A stretch of 64,000 nucleotides of DNA from Paraplanobispora siamensis (GTDB lineage: Bacteria > Actinomycetota > Actinomycetes > Streptosporangiales > Streptosporangiaceae). The stretch spans positions 41,833-105,832 of the forward strand of contig NZ_BOOJ01000045.1 of assembly GCF_016863175.1 (NCBI RefSeq), read 5' to 3'. Shown piece by piece: positions 17,475 to 26,930 of the stretch. The number at the start of each line of letters is the position of its first letter. Positions within the stretch are counted from its first letter, which is position 1. Position numbers and translations under genes: made by a program. Below the pieces are notes generated by a model. That model was given only the letters and a program-made list of their open reading frames with translations. It had not been told where the DNA came from and did no database searches.

Positions 17475-18339
17475 ATGACGGGGGTTCCGAGCGGGGGAGG
17501 GAAGACGCCGGACGGAGCGGGGCCGGCGCAGCAGGGAGCGGCGCCGGACGGGGCGGCACAGCAGGGAGCGGCGCCGGACGGGTCGGCACCGGCGCACGGT
17601 GGAACGGCCACGGCCACGGCCACGGCCACGGCCACGGCCCGGGACGGGCCGGTCCGCTGGTGGACGGCGGCACGCTGGGCGATACTCGTCCTCGCGGGAG
17701 TGATCATCTATCTGCTGCCGCAGCCCGAGGGCGTCAAGCCGGGAGGGTGGGCGGTCCTGGCCGTCTTCGCGGCCACCGTACTGGGCTGATCCTGCAGCCG
17801 ATGCCGCTGGGAGCGGTCGCGCTGACCGGGCTCACCGTCATAATGATCACCGGGATCCTGGAACCGGCCGTGGCGCTGAGCGGGTTCGCCGAACCGGCGA
17901 TCTGGCTGATCGTGGCCGCGTTCTTCATATCCGTCGCGTTCACCAAGACCGGCCGGGGACGGCGCATCGCGCTGGTGTTCGTGCCGGCGCTCGGCAGGCG
18001 CAGCCTCGGGCTGGCCTACGGGGCGGCGCTGACCGACCCGGTGCTCGCACCGGCCGCACCCGGCAACACCGCCCACGTGGCCGCCATGTACGGGGCGTTC
18101 CTGGCGGCGGCCGCGGCCGCCGGGGCGCCTCCGGTGATGTCGGCCCTGGTCCTGGGGTTCATCGGTTCCCTGTACGGCGGGCTGACCCACTACGCCTCGG
18201 GTCCGGCGCCGGTGCTGTTCGGCGGGGGGTATGTGACGCTGGCCGAGTGGTGGCGCCTGGGGGCGATCGTGGCCGTCGCCAACGTCGCGGTGTGGATGGC
18301 CGCGGGGCCGCGTGGTTCAAGGTGCTGGGCGCCTGGTGA
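17475..18339 (+). pseudogene. DASS/SLC13-type dicarboxylate transporter pseudogene
   Basis: ATG 17475 starts a frame with an alanine/threonine-rich leader and VLAGVIIYLLPQPEGVKPGGW, a DASS N-terminus, but it stops at 17789. The next frame continues exactly in register (GLILQPMPLGAVALTGLTV, AIWLIVAAFFISVAFTKTG, SLGLAYGAALTDPVLAPAAPGNTA), so one base was lost near 17785. It then jumps to SLYGGLTHYASGPAPVLFGGGYV, losing roughly 180 internal residues. A second shift near 18312 displaces the expected WFKVLGAW end, stop at 18337-18339. Three lesions make it non-functional. A GGCCAC minisatellite lies at about 17607-17640. Confidence 0.82.
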
Positions 18340-18434
18340 ACGCGTAGGCGCCGGACGCGCGGGCACGGGGTGCCGGATGTCCGCTGGACGCGATGCCGGC
18401 CGGGGCCCGCGGCGGGCCCCGGCCGGAGGCCGGA

Positions 18435-20063
18435 TCATCCGGCCTGGTAGACCTGCTCCCCGCCGACGAAGGTCATCGCCACCTTCGCCCGCCAGATGTC
18501 CTGCGCGGGCTCGGTGAACGGATCACGGTCCAGGACGACGAGGTCGGCGCGGTTGCCGGCCGCGATGACGCCCGCCTCGTCGTCGTGGTTGATCCAGGCC
18601 GACCCGGCCGTGTACGCCGTCAGCGCCGTGGCCAGATCCAGGCTCTGCCCCGGCAGGAACGGCGTCTGGGCCGTCGGATAGGTCGCGTGCACCGAGGTGC
18701 CCGGCTCGGTGCGGTTGACCGCGACGTGCATGCCCTGGACCGGGTCGGCGTTCGACACCGGCCAGTCGCTGCCGGCGCAGAACCGGGTGCCGGCCCGCAG
18801 CAGGTCCGCGAACGGGTACTGCCACGCCGAGCGCTCCTCACCCAGGAACGGGATGGTCAGCTCGTCCATCTGGGCGTGGTGGGTGGCCCACAGCGGCTGC
18901 AGGTTGGCGGTCACGCCGAGCCGGGCGAAGCGCGGCACGTCGGACGGCTCGATGATCTGCAGGTGCGCGATGTGGTGGCGGCGCTCGTGGCGGGTGGCCG
19001 GGTCGGTGCCCTCGAAGCTGTCGAGCGCCTCGCGCACCGCCCGCTCGCCGATGGCGTGGAAGTGCACCTGGAAACCGTGCCGGTCCAGCTCGGCGACGTA
19101 GCCCTTGAGCAGCTCGGGGTCGACGTACGACAGCCCGGTCCCGCCGCAGCGGCAGTAGGGCTCGATCACCGCGGCGGTGAAGTTCTCGGTGATGCCGTCC
19201 TGCATGATCTTCACCGAGGTGGCCCGGAACGTCTCCAGTCCCTCGGCGGACTTGCGGCGCTCGATCAGGTCGGGGATCTGCTCGGCGCCGCGCGTGCGGT
19301 CCCACCACAGCGCGCCCACGACCCGGGCCTTCAGCCTGCCCGCGGCCGCCGCCGCGACGTAGGTGGGCAGCTGGTCGTCCGAGCCCGCGTAGGAGCCCAC
19401 GATGGCGTCCTGCCAGCCGGTGACGCCCAGGGAGAACAGATGCTGCTGGGCGTCCATCAGCGCGTCCGTCAGGTCCTGCTCGGTCGGGCGCGGGGTGAGC
19501 AGGCCCACCAGGTCCATCGCGCCCTCGTGCAGCACGCCGCTCGGCGTGCCGTCGGCGTCGCGCTCGATGCGGCCGTCGGCCGGGTCCGGGGTGTCGCGGG
19601 TGATCCCGGCGATCTCCAGGGCCCGGGTGTTGACCCAGGCGGCGTGGTGGTCGCGCTGGATCAAATAGACCGGCCGGTCGACGGAGTCGAGCTGCGAGCG
19701 GTGCGGCAGGCCGCCGGGGAAGGCCGACATGTCCCAGCCGCCGCCGTCGATCCATTCGTGATCGGGGTGGGCGGCGGCGTAGTCGTGGACCTTCGCGACG
19801 TACTCGTCCAGCCCGTAGACATGCGACAGGTCGCACTTGGCCCGCTCCAGCCCGGCCTGGACCGGGTGCATGTGGGCGTCGGTGACGCCCGGGATCAGCA
19901 GGCCGCCGCCGAGGTCCACGGTCTCGCATCCGGGGCCGGCCAGCCGTACGACATCGGACTCGGCGCCCGCCGCGGCGATCCGGCCGTCACGGACCAGGAC
20001 GGCCTCGGCGAACGCGCCCGCGGCCAGGAAGGCCCGGCCGCCGCGGAACAGCAGGTCTGTCAC
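18435..20063 (-). CDS. YtcJ-like metal-dependent amidohydrolase
   Basis: A 542-residue amidohydrolase-superfamily protein of the YtcJ group (composite-domain TIM barrel). It begins LLFRGGRAFLAAGAF, has the metal-binding TDAHMHP near residues 63-69, a later QVHFHAIGERAV with His ligands, and CAGSDWPVSNADP with the catalytic Asp. It probably hydrolyses an amide, imide or ester; the substrate is unknown. GTG 20063 is preferred over an in-frame ATG at 20120 because family similarity starts there and GGTGAG precedes it. It follows the amine oxidase gene by 102 bp on the same strand. Confidence 0.85.
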   Translation of the reverse strand: MTDLLFRGGRAFLAAGAFAEAVLVRDGRIAAAGAESDVVRLAGPGCETVDLGGGLLIPGVTDAHMHPVQAGLERAKCDLSHVYGLDEYVAKVHDYAAAHPDHEWIDGGGWDMSAFPGGLPHRSQLDSVDRPVYLIQRDHHAAWVNTRALEIAGITRDTPDPADGRIERDADGTPSGVLHEGAMDLVGLLTPRPTEQDLTDALMDAQQHLFSLGVTGWQDAIVGSYAGSDDQLPTYVAAAAAGRLKARVVGALWWDRTRGAEQIPDLIERRKSAEGLETFRATSVKIMQDGITENFTAAVIEPYCRCGGTGLSYVDPELLKGYVAELDRHGFQVHFHAIGERAVREALDSFEGTDPATRHERRHHIAHLQIIEPSDVPRFARLGVTANLQPLWATHHAQMDELTIPFLGEERSAWQYPFADLLRAGTRFCAGSDWPVSNADPVQGMHVAVNRTEPGTSVHATYPTAQTPFLPGQSLDLATALTAYTAGSAWINHDDEAGVIAAGNRADLVVLDRDPFTEPAQDIWRAKVAMTFVGGEQVYQAG

Positions 20064-20165
20064 GCCCTCACCGCCGTGGCGAGGAGGGTGGGCAGGTGGG
20101 TCACTATCTCTCCTTCTCATCCGGACGATCGGGTCCGGGGGGGCAGGTCCGGTGGCCGGTGAAGC

Positions 20166-21566
20166 TCAGCGGCCGGTGATGGAGTCGGCCACGCGGGCCA
20201 GCACGGAGGTGCGGCCGAGACCGGCCTTCTCCCGGGCGTCGGCCCGGCGGTACAGGTCGTACATGGTGTGCACGCCGATCCACCGCAGCGGCTCGATCTC
20301 CCAGCTTCGCACCTTGCGGTCCACCCACGGCAGGCGGGTCAGCTCGGTGTCCTCGCCCAGGATCAGGTCGCGCAGGGTACGGCCGGCCAGGTTGGCGGTG
20401 GCCACGCCGTGGCCGGTGTAGCCGCCGGCCCAGCCGACCCCGGTGGAGCGGTCGAGGTGGACGGTGGAGCACCAGTCCCGCGGCACGCCCAGCACCCCGG
20501 ACCAGGCGTGGGCGACGGCGGACTCCCGCACCGCCGGGAACATCCCGGTCAGCAGCTCCCACAGCGCCTCGACGGTCCACTCGTGGGTGCGTCCCCGGTC
20601 GTCGACGCGCGAGCCGTACAGGTAGGGCTTGCCGCGCCCGCCGAAGGCGATGCGGCCGTCGGCGGTCCGCTGGGCGTACATGTAGTAGTGGGCCATGTCG
20701 CCCAGCAGCTCGCAGCCCTGCCAGCCGATGGAGTCCCACAGCGCGCCCAGCGGCTCGGTGACGATCATCGAGCTGTTCATCGGCAGCCAGGCCCGGTGAT
20801 ACTGCTTCAGCTCCGCGGTGAAGCCCTCGGTGGCGCGGATGACGTGCCGCGCGCGGACCGTGCCGTACGGCGTGCGCGCCGCGCGCGGGACGATCTCGGT
20901 GACCGGGGTCCGCTCATAGACCTCCACACCGAGGGCCCGCACCGTGTCGGCCAGCCCCCGCACCAGGGCGGCCGGCTGGATCCGGGCGCAGTGCGGGCTC
21001 CAGACCGCGTTCACCGCGCCCGCCACCCGCAGGCGCTCCTCCCGCTCGGCCGGCTCCAGCAGGCGCAGGTCGTCCTCGGTCCAGCCCCAGCGGCGCGCGT
21101 GGGCGACCAGCTCGTGCAGCCTGCGGTCCTGGGCGGCGTTGGTGGAGACGGTGGTGACCCCGCCCTTGACGATGTCGGCGTCGATGCCCTCCTCGGCCGC
21201 GACGGCGATGACCTCGTCGATCGTTTCGAACATCACCCGCTGGAAGCGCCTGGCGGCCTCCTCGCCGTGCGTCCTGGCATAGCGCTCGGGGGTCCCGGCC
21301 AGCTCGCCGACCAGCCACCCGCCGTTGCGCCCGGAGGCGCCGTACCCGGCGAACTCCTTCTCCAGCATCACCACGCGCAGGGCCGGGTCGGCCTTCTTCA
21401 GGTAGTACGCGGTCCACAGCCCGGTGTATCCGGCCCCGGCGATCACGACGTCGGCGTCCAGGTCGCCGTCGAGGGGGGCGCCCGGAGCCGGCAGGCCGGA
21501 CGATCGGAACCAGAAGGAGACGTCTCCGTTGACGAAGTCCTCAGACAAAGGAACACGCGTACTCAT
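20166..21566 (-). CDS. FAD-dependent amine oxidase (DAO family, PuuB-like)
   Basis: A 466-residue flavoprotein of the DAO fold, about the size of gamma-glutamylputrescine oxidase. The dinucleotide-binding motif is DVVIAGAGYTGLWTAYYL (near 39-56), followed by GYGASGRNGGWL, and the C-terminal FAD segment is GWAGGYTGHGVATANLAG. A role oxidising a polyamine-like or secondary amine is inferred from the family. ATG 21566 has only a weak ribosome site. It leads the amidohydrolase gene and diverges from the ACT-GNAT gene over 167 bp that contain the palindrome GTTGTACAAC (21620-21629). Confidence 0.85.
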   Translation of the reverse strand: MSTRVPLSEDFVNGDVSFWFRSSGLPAPGAPLDGDLDADVVIAGAGYTGLWTAYYLKKADPALRVVMLEKEFAGYGASGRNGGWLVGELAGTPERYARTHGEEAARRFQRVMFETIDEVIAVAAEEGIDADIVKGGVTTVSTNAAQDRRLHELVAHARRWGWTEDDLRLLEPAEREERLRVAGAVNAVWSPHCARIQPAALVRGLADTVRALGVEVYERTPVTEIVPRAARTPYGTVRARHVIRATEGFTAELKQYHRAWLPMNSSMIVTEPLGALWDSIGWQGCELLGDMAHYYMYAQRTADGRIAFGGRGKPYLYGSRVDDRGRTHEWTVEALWELLTGMFPAVRESAVAHAWSGVLGVPRDWCSTVHLDRSTGVGWAGGYTGHGVATANLAGRTLRDLILGEDTELTRLPWVDRKVRSWEIEPLRWIGVHTMYDLYRRADAREKAGLGRTSVLARVADSITGR

Positions 21567-21733
21567 GGCCCCATATCCTGCTATATCCGTCAATCTGGAC
21601 ATAGCTTGCGACGGAAACCGTTGTACAACCGCATCATGAGTGATCTTCCTCGACGTAACGGCGGTCTCACTTCCATGTAGCGGTGCCGTAACAGGCCTCC
21701 GTCAGGATGTTTTCCGATGGAGGGAGCGTTCTG

Positions 21734-22768
21734 ATGGGGTTTCTGCGGATTCGTACGACGGTTGACGAGCGACCGGGACGGCTGGCGTCGCTGGCCGCCG
21801 CGCTCGCGGAGAAGGGCGGCAACATCCTCGGCCTGAGCGTCCAGCCGGACGTCGACGGCACGGTGGACGAGTTCGTCGCGGAGATCCCGGCCGCGCCCGA
21901 GGCCGTGCGAGAGGCCCTGGAGGCGGCCGGCGGGCGCCGGGTCCAGGTGGTGGCGGCCACCGCCCACGAGCTGACCGACGAGCCCACCCGCGTGCTCCTG
22001 CTCGCCTCCCGCCTGCGCTCGGCGCCCTGGCGGCTGCCCCAGCTCCTGGCCGAGCTGCTGCGCGCCGACGACGCCCGGTGGGTCTATGGTGCGGAGATGA
22101 GCGACCTGCCCGACCCGACCCTGCTGACCGTGCCGGTCGCCCCGCGACGGGCGATCCGGCTGCGCCGCGCCGAGCTGCCCTTCACCCTAACCGAGGCCGC
22201 CCGGGCCGCCTCCTTCGTGCGGCTGGCGCAGCCCCCGGCCGAGGCCGCCTCCTCCGCCGAGCGGGCCGTCAAGCTGGCCGACGGCACCGAGACGCAGGTC
22301 AGGCCGCTCACCATGATGTACCGCGAGGCCGTGCGCGACCTGCACGAGCGCTGCTCGCCCGAGAGCCGCCGCTTCCGCTACTTCACCGCGATGCCCACGC
22401 TGCCGCCCCGCATCTTCGAGCGGCTGTGCGACCGCACCCGCGGCCACTCCCTGGTCGCCGGGTTCGACGGGCAGGTGGTCGCCCTGGCCAACCTGATGTT
22501 CACCCCCGACCCGGGGATCGCCGAGATGGCCTTCCTGATCGAGGACCGCTGGCAGGGCAAGGGCCTGGGCTCGGCGCTGGCCAGGATGCTCGTCGCCCAG
22601 GCCCGGGACCTGGGCTTCGCGGAGGTGAAGGCGACCCTGCTGTCGGACAACGCGCGCATGCGCCGGCTGCTGCTCTCGCTCGGCGCGACCCTGAGCTACA
22701 CCGAGGACCCCGGCGTGGTCGAGGCCAGGCTGGCGATAGGCGTGATGGCGGCGGCATCCCCGAGCTGA
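21734..22768 (+). CDS. ACT-GNAT fusion: amino-acid-regulated protein acetyltransferase
   Basis: A 344-residue protein with an N-terminal ACT domain (about 1-77; TTVDERPGRLASLAAALAEKGGN) and a C-terminal GNAT domain whose acetyl-CoA motif reads RWQGKGLGSALA with QGKGLG at 274-279. ACT-GNAT fusions are an actinobacterial class of lysine acetyltransferase (AAPatA-type) that bind an amino acid, such as Asn or Cys, in the ACT domain and acetylate enzymes such as acetyl-CoA synthetase. The middle ~120 residues are a linker or degenerate domain. ATG 21734 follows GGAGGGAG at good spacing. No acs gene is nearby. Confidence 0.85.
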   Translation: MGFLRIRTTVDERPGRLASLAAALAEKGGNILGLSVQPDVDGTVDEFVAEIPAAPEAVREALEAAGGRRVQVVAATAHELTDEPTRVLLLASRLRSAPWRLPQLLAELLRADDARWVYGAEMSDLPDPTLLTVPVAPRRAIRLRRAELPFTLTEAARAASFVRLAQPPAEAASSAERAVKLADGTETQVRPLTMMYREAVRDLHERCSPESRRFRYFTAMPTLPPRIFERLCDRTRGHSLVAGFDGQVVALANLMFTPDPGIAEMAFLIEDRWQGKGLGSALARMLVAQARDLGFAEVKATLLSDNARMRRLLLSLGATLSYTEDPGVVEARLAIGVMAAASPS

Positions 22769-22781
22769 CCCATCACTTCGG

Positions 22782-22822
22782 CTTTCCGGTCCGGGGGAGC
22801 TCAGGGCCTCCGGACCGGAAAG
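22782..22822. terminator. bidirectional terminator hairpin
   Basis: CTTTCCGGTCCG and CGGACCGGAAAG form a perfect 12-bp stem around a 17-base loop. It sits between the convergent ACT-GNAT and Clp-N genes and abuts the latter's stop. Confidence 0.8.
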
Positions 22823-23476
22823 TCATCCGTGCCGCTCCCGCGGCTCCTCCGGAGGCTCCTCGTCGGGAGCTCCCGGCGCGCCTTTCTGCGGCTCCGCCGG
22901 ATCGGCCGGGGCCCCCATGGCGTCCAGGCGGCGCTCGATCCGGTCCAGGCTCTCCTGGATGCGGTCCAGCTTCGCGCTGAACGACAGCCCCGTCGAGAAG
23001 AACGACTCCTCCGAGGTGGAGACGCGCTCGCGCCGGCCGCCCCGCTCGATCAGGGCGATCGCCGCGCTCCGCACGGCCTCCAGCCGTACACCCTGTTTGG
23101 TGAGCACCTGCGCCGCCACGCCCTCACCCTCCCGGATCAGGCCCAGCAGGATGTGCTCGGTGCCGATGTAGCTGTGGTGCATGTTGAGGGCCTCACGCAG
23201 CGACAGCTCCAGCACCTTCTTGGCGCGCGGGGTGAAGGGGATGTGGCCGGACGCGGCGCCGCCCGCCCCCTGGCCGATGATCTCCTCGATGTCGTTGCGG
23301 ATCTGCTCGCGGCTGACGTCGAAGCTCTGCAGCGTGCGGGCGGCGACGCCGTCCTCCTCTCCGGCCAGGCCGAGCAGCAGGTGTTCGGTGCCGATGTAGT
23401 TGTGATTGAGCCGCCGGGCCTCCTCCTGGGCCAGGACCACGACGCGGCGGGCACGATCGGTGAAACGCTCGAACAC
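22823..23476 (-). CDS. stand-alone ClpC-type N-terminal domain protein
   Basis: A 217-residue protein with two Clp repeats: MFERFTDRARRVVVLAQEEA with YIGTEHLLLGLAGEEDGVAA, and a second YIGTEHILLGLIREGEGVAA. These match the substrate- and adaptor-binding N-domain of ClpC, but there is no AAA+ module. The tail has a probable coiled coil (LDRIQESLDRIERRLDAM) and a Pro/Glu-rich end. It may bind Clp substrates or adaptors apart from the unfoldase, or oligomerise through the coiled coil; both are inference. Divergent from the deaminase gene. Confidence 0.86.
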   Translation of the reverse strand: MFERFTDRARRVVVLAQEEARRLNHNYIGTEHLLLGLAGEEDGVAARTLQSFDVSREQIRNDIEEIIGQGAGGAASGHIPFTPRAKKVLELSLREALNMHHSYIGTEHILLGLIREGEGVAAQVLTKQGVRLEAVRSAAIALIERGGRRERVSTSEESFFSTGLSFSAKLDRIQESLDRIERRLDAMGAPADPAEPQKGAPGAPDEEPPEEPRERHG

Positions 23477-23653
23477 GGGCGGCCTCCGTGGGGGGTATCG
23501 GGTTGCCCTTCAACCCACTATGCGCCAGTTCACCCGTCCGGGGGGAGGACGTGGCGCCGGAGAATCCCGTAAGTGACCTGGATCCCTCAACGAGTCCTCA
23601 ACGAGTCCTCAGCACCGAAGCTTACATCTTTGTGTGAGATTACGGCCGAATGT

Positions 23654-23690
23654 CTGGCATCCCCGGCGGACGGCGCCTAGGTTCGGCGCC
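23654..23690 (+). promoter_or_regulatory. leaderless promoter of the deaminase gene
   Basis: A -35 CTGGCA (23654-23659), an 18-bp spacer and a -10 TAGGTT (23678-23683) lie 7 bases before the ATG at 23691. There is no Shine-Dalgarno, so the transcript probably starts at or next to the A of the start codon. Confidence 0.55.
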
Positions 23691-24701
23691 ATGACGATCC
23701 ACGCGTTCATCGACGCCCTGCCCAAGGTCGAGCTCCACGTCCACCTCGTCGGCTCCGCCTCCGTGCCGACCGTGCTGGAGCTGTCGCGCCGGCACCCCGG
23801 CAGCCGGGTGCCGACCACGCCGGAGGAACTGCGGGCGTTCTACGTCTTCCGCGACTTCGCGGACTTCGCCCGGGTCTACCAGGCGGTCAACGCGCTGGTC
23901 CGCGAGCCCGAGGACGTGGCCACCCTGGTGACGGGCCTGGCCAGGGACCTGGCCGGGCAGAACGGGCGCTACGTCGAGGTGACGGTCACGCCGTACGCCC
24001 ACCATGTGGTCGGCATGCCGATGCGGGCCGTCACCGAGGCGCTGGACATCGCCGCCCGCCGCTCGCTGGAGGAGTACGGCGTGCGGATCGGCTACATCTT
24101 CGACATCCCCGGCGAGTACGGCGCCGAGGCCGCCCGGATCACCCTGGACCACGCTCTGCGGGAACCTCCCCGGGCATTGGTAGCTTTCGGCCTGGCCGGG
24201 ATCGAGCAGGAGCGCGTGCGCCACCGCGACGCCTTCCGGGACGCCTTCCGGGCGGCCACGGCCGCCGGCCTGCACAGCGTCCCGCACGCGGGGGAGATGA
24301 CCGGTCCGGAGACCGTCTGGGAGGTCGTCGACCACCTCGGCGCCGAGCGCATCGGGCACGGCATCTCCTGCCTGGACGATCCCCGCCTGGTGGCGCACCT
24401 GCGTGAGAGGCAGATCCCGCTGGACGTCTGCCCCACCTCCAACGTGTGCACCGGCCAGGTCGCCCACATCAAGGAGCACCCGCTGCCGCGCCTGCTCCGG
24501 GAGGGGCTGTTCGTCACCATCAACAGCGACGACCCGCCCATGTTCGCCACCACGCTGACCGAGGAGTACCGCGTCGCCGCCGACGTGTTCGGCCTCGACC
24601 GCCCCGCCCTGGCCACCCTGGCCCGCAACGCCGTCACCGCCTCCTACCTCGACCCCGGGACCAGGCGGGAACTGCTGGCCGAGATCGACGCGCTGGTCTG
24701 A
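23691..24701 (+). CDS. adenosine deaminase-family protein (possibly aminofutalosine deaminase-like)
   Basis: A 336-residue metal-dependent deaminase. Zinc ligands His16 and His18 lie in VELHVHLVGSAS; SVPHAGEMTGPETVW carries the next His and Glu, and VTINSDDPPMF the catalytic Asp pair. The VGSAS after the HxH, rather than LDGS, and the overall text recall the actinobacterial group that includes aminofutalosine (menaquinone pathway) deaminases. No other futalosine-pathway gene is present, so adenosine, aminofutalosine or another purine are all possible. ATG 23691 fits a leaderless promoter. Confidence 0.82.
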   Translation: MTIHAFIDALPKVELHVHLVGSASVPTVLELSRRHPGSRVPTTPEELRAFYVFRDFADFARVYQAVNALVREPEDVATLVTGLARDLAGQNGRYVEVTVTPYAHHVVGMPMRAVTEALDIAARRSLEEYGVRIGYIFDIPGEYGAEAARITLDHALREPPRALVAFGLAGIEQERVRHRDAFRDAFRAATAAGLHSVPHAGEMTGPETVWEVVDHLGAERIGHGISCLDDPRLVAHLRERQIPLDVCPTSNVCTGQVAHIKEHPLPRLLREGLFVTINSDDPPMFATTLTEEYRVAADVFGLDRPALATLARNAVTASYLDPGTRRELLAEIDALV

Positions 24702-24738
24702 GGGGCGCCCCGCCGCGGGCCTTCGCCACGGGGCACGG

Positions 24739-26781
24739 CTAGAGCGTCAGCATCCATCCGTCGAGATAGCCCGTGTCGCCTGCCGCGACGTCCTCGACGC
24801 GGAGCCGCCACGTCCCGCTCGCCGGTGAGGAGCCCGCGTTCACCGTGTAGGTCTCGTGGATGATGTCCTCGCTGTCCTTGGGGCTCGGCGCCAGCACCGG
24901 GTACACCCTGCCGTTCGGACCGATCAGATCGACCTTCACATCACCCCGCCAGGAGTGGTGCACGTCGACGTAGACCTTCACATTGACCGGCGCGTTGCCG
25001 GGGATCCCGCCCACCACGATGGACGACTCCGCGGTGCCCCGGTCGGGGATGTCGTACCTGGTCCAGTTGGTGAGCTGGGGGACGGTCAGCATCCATCCGA
25101 AGATGTTCCCCGTGTCGTTCCTCTTGACGTCCTGGACGCGGAGCCTCCAGGTTCCGTTCGCCGGCGAGGAACTGGCGTTCACCCGGTAGTTCTCGTGGAT
25201 GAAGTCGTCGTCGTCCCCGGCGGCCGGCGCCCGCAGCGGGTAGGTCCTGCCGTCCGGGGCGATCAGATCGATCTTCAGGTCACCCCGCCAGGAGTGGTGC
25301 ACGTCGGCGTACACCTCCAGGTTCGCCGGCGCGTTGCCGAGGATCCCCTCCACCACGATCGACGACTCCACGACGCCCGGGTCGGGGATGGCGCGGGAGG
25401 TCCAGTTGTCGTAGGTGGGGGCGGGCGCCGGCTCCGGCCCGGGCCCCGCTCCCAGGGCCGCGTCGTCGAGCTGGAGCCGCGGAGTGGTGGCGCCCGGGTA
25501 GGCGATGGCCCTGCCGGTGGTCTTCATGGCCGCCTCCAGCTCCGCTGCGGTCTTGCCGGGGAAGGCCTGGCGGAGCACCGCGAAGGCCCCGGTCACGTGC
25601 GGGGCGGCCATCGAGGTGCCGCTCATCGGCGCCCACCCGCCGCCGGGCATCGAGGAGACGACGGCCGTCCCGGGGGCGAACACGTCCAGCAGCGGGCCGC
25701 GGTTGCTGAAGCCGGACACCTCGTCCTGGACGGTGGTGCTGCCCACCGTGACAGCCGAGGACACGCAGGCGGGCGCGTTCACCGCGTCGCCGAACCCGTC
25801 GTTCCCGGCCGCCACCACCGTGGCCACCCCGGCCTCCAGGAGGTCGTCGATGGCCTGCTTGCGCGGGTCGTCGTCACACGGCGCGGTGTAGCGGCCCCCG
25901 CCCAGGCTCAAGTTGGCGGCCACCACCGGCGTCCCGGCCTCCTTGAGCTGCAGGACCTTGTCCAGTCCCGCCAGCTGGGCACTGGTGAAGCTCAGCACGC
26001 ACGGCGCGGCCCCCGGCCCGCAGAAGTCCTCCGACTCGAACTTGCTGAACACCTGGATCGCGACGAGCTCGGCCGCGGGGGCGACACCGGCGGCCGGGGC
26101 CCCGGCGAGGTTCTGGCCGTTGCCGGCCACGATCCCGGCCACGTGCGTCCCGTGGTCGCAGTCCAGGGCCGCGTCCGCGCACGGCCCGCTCTCCGCGTCG
26201 GCCGCGCCGGCCCCTTCCTGCTGGTCGGTGCCGCCGGGGCAGAGGCTGGAGGCGGAGTAGTCGGGATCGGCGGGCGAGAAGCACGCCTCGGCGACCACCC
26301 GGCCCCGCAGGAAGGGGTGGTTGACGGCGACGCCGGTGTCCAGCACGGCCACCACGCTCCCCGCGCCGGTCATGCCCGCCTCCCGGGTGCGGTCCCCGCC
26401 GATCAGCGAGACGCTCTGGGCCAGCACCGGCGGCACCGGCCGGTCCTCGGTCACGCTGACCACGCCGGGCAGGCCGGTCAGCCGCTCCAGCGCCGCCTCG
26501 TCCACGCTCAAGGTGACCACCGGGAGCCGGGACAACGTCTGCAGCACCCGGCCGGAACGCGCCGCGTCCGGCATCTCCTTGCGGGTCTCGGTGACCACGT
26601 TCACCCTGACCCTGCCGCCGCCGGCGACCCGGTTGCGCAACTCCGGGTCCACCTGCGGGGGCGCCGAAGCGGCCTGCTCATACGTGCTCACCGGCGCGGC
26701 GCCGGCCGGTGCGCTCCCGATTCCTGCGATTCCTGCGGACACCAGCGCCGTGACGACGCAGGAGACGATCGATTTCTTCAT
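24739..26781 (-). CDS. secreted subtilisin-like (S8) protease with two C-terminal P-domains
   Basis: A 680-residue exported serine protease. It has a signal peptide (1-28), a propeptide/inhibitor domain to about 115, then the S8 catalytic domain with Asp148 (AVLDTG), His210 (DCDHGTHVAG) and Ser390 (SGTSMAAPHVTG). Two proprotein-convertase P-domains follow, near 454-560 and 562-680, each with HHSWRGD and SGTWRLRV- or NGTWRLRV-type segments. Paired cysteines in the catalytic domain suggest disulfides. A role in extracellular protein digestion or processing is likely. It appears monocistronic; ATG 26781 follows AGGCGGAA. Confidence 0.9.
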   Translation of the reverse strand: MKKSIVSCVVTALVSAGIAGIGSAPAGAAPVSTYEQAASAPPQVDPELRNRVAGGGRVRVNVVTETRKEMPDAARSGRVLQTLSRLPVVTLSVDEAALERLTGLPGVVSVTEDRPVPPVLAQSVSLIGGDRTREAGMTGAGSVVAVLDTGVAVNHPFLRGRVVAEACFSPADPDYSASSLCPGGTDQQEGAGAADAESGPCADAALDCDHGTHVAGIVAGNGQNLAGAPAAGVAPAAELVAIQVFSKFESEDFCGPGAAPCVLSFTSAQLAGLDKVLQLKEAGTPVVAANLSLGGGRYTAPCDDDPRKQAIDDLLEAGVATVVAAGNDGFGDAVNAPACVSSAVTVGSTTVQDEVSGFSNRGPLLDVFAPGTAVVSSMPGGGWAPMSGTSMAAPHVTGAFAVLRQAFPGKTAAELEAAMKTTGRAIAYPGATTPRLQLDDAALGAGPGPEPAPAPTYDNWTSRAIPDPGVVESSIVVEGILGNAPANLEVYADVHHSWRGDLKIDLIAPDGRTYPLRAPAAGDDDDFIHENYRVNASSSPANGTWRLRVQDVKRNDTGNIFGWMLTVPQLTNWTRYDIPDRGTAESSIVVGGIPGNAPVNVKVYVDVHHSWRGDVKVDLIGPNGRVYPVLAPSPKDSEDIIHETYTVNAGSSPASGTWRLRVEDVAAGDTGYLDGWMLTL

Positions 26782-26930
26782 GCAAGTTCCGCCTAAAAGC
26801 GAAGAGATCCGTGCTCCATGGAGGCTTCATGGAGAGATGACGGGAGCGCGCCTGTCACGGCTGGACGGGCCGGATGGCGGGCGGACCCGCCATCCGGCCG
26901 CCACGCTCGGGCGTGGCTCGCCAGGGGTGC

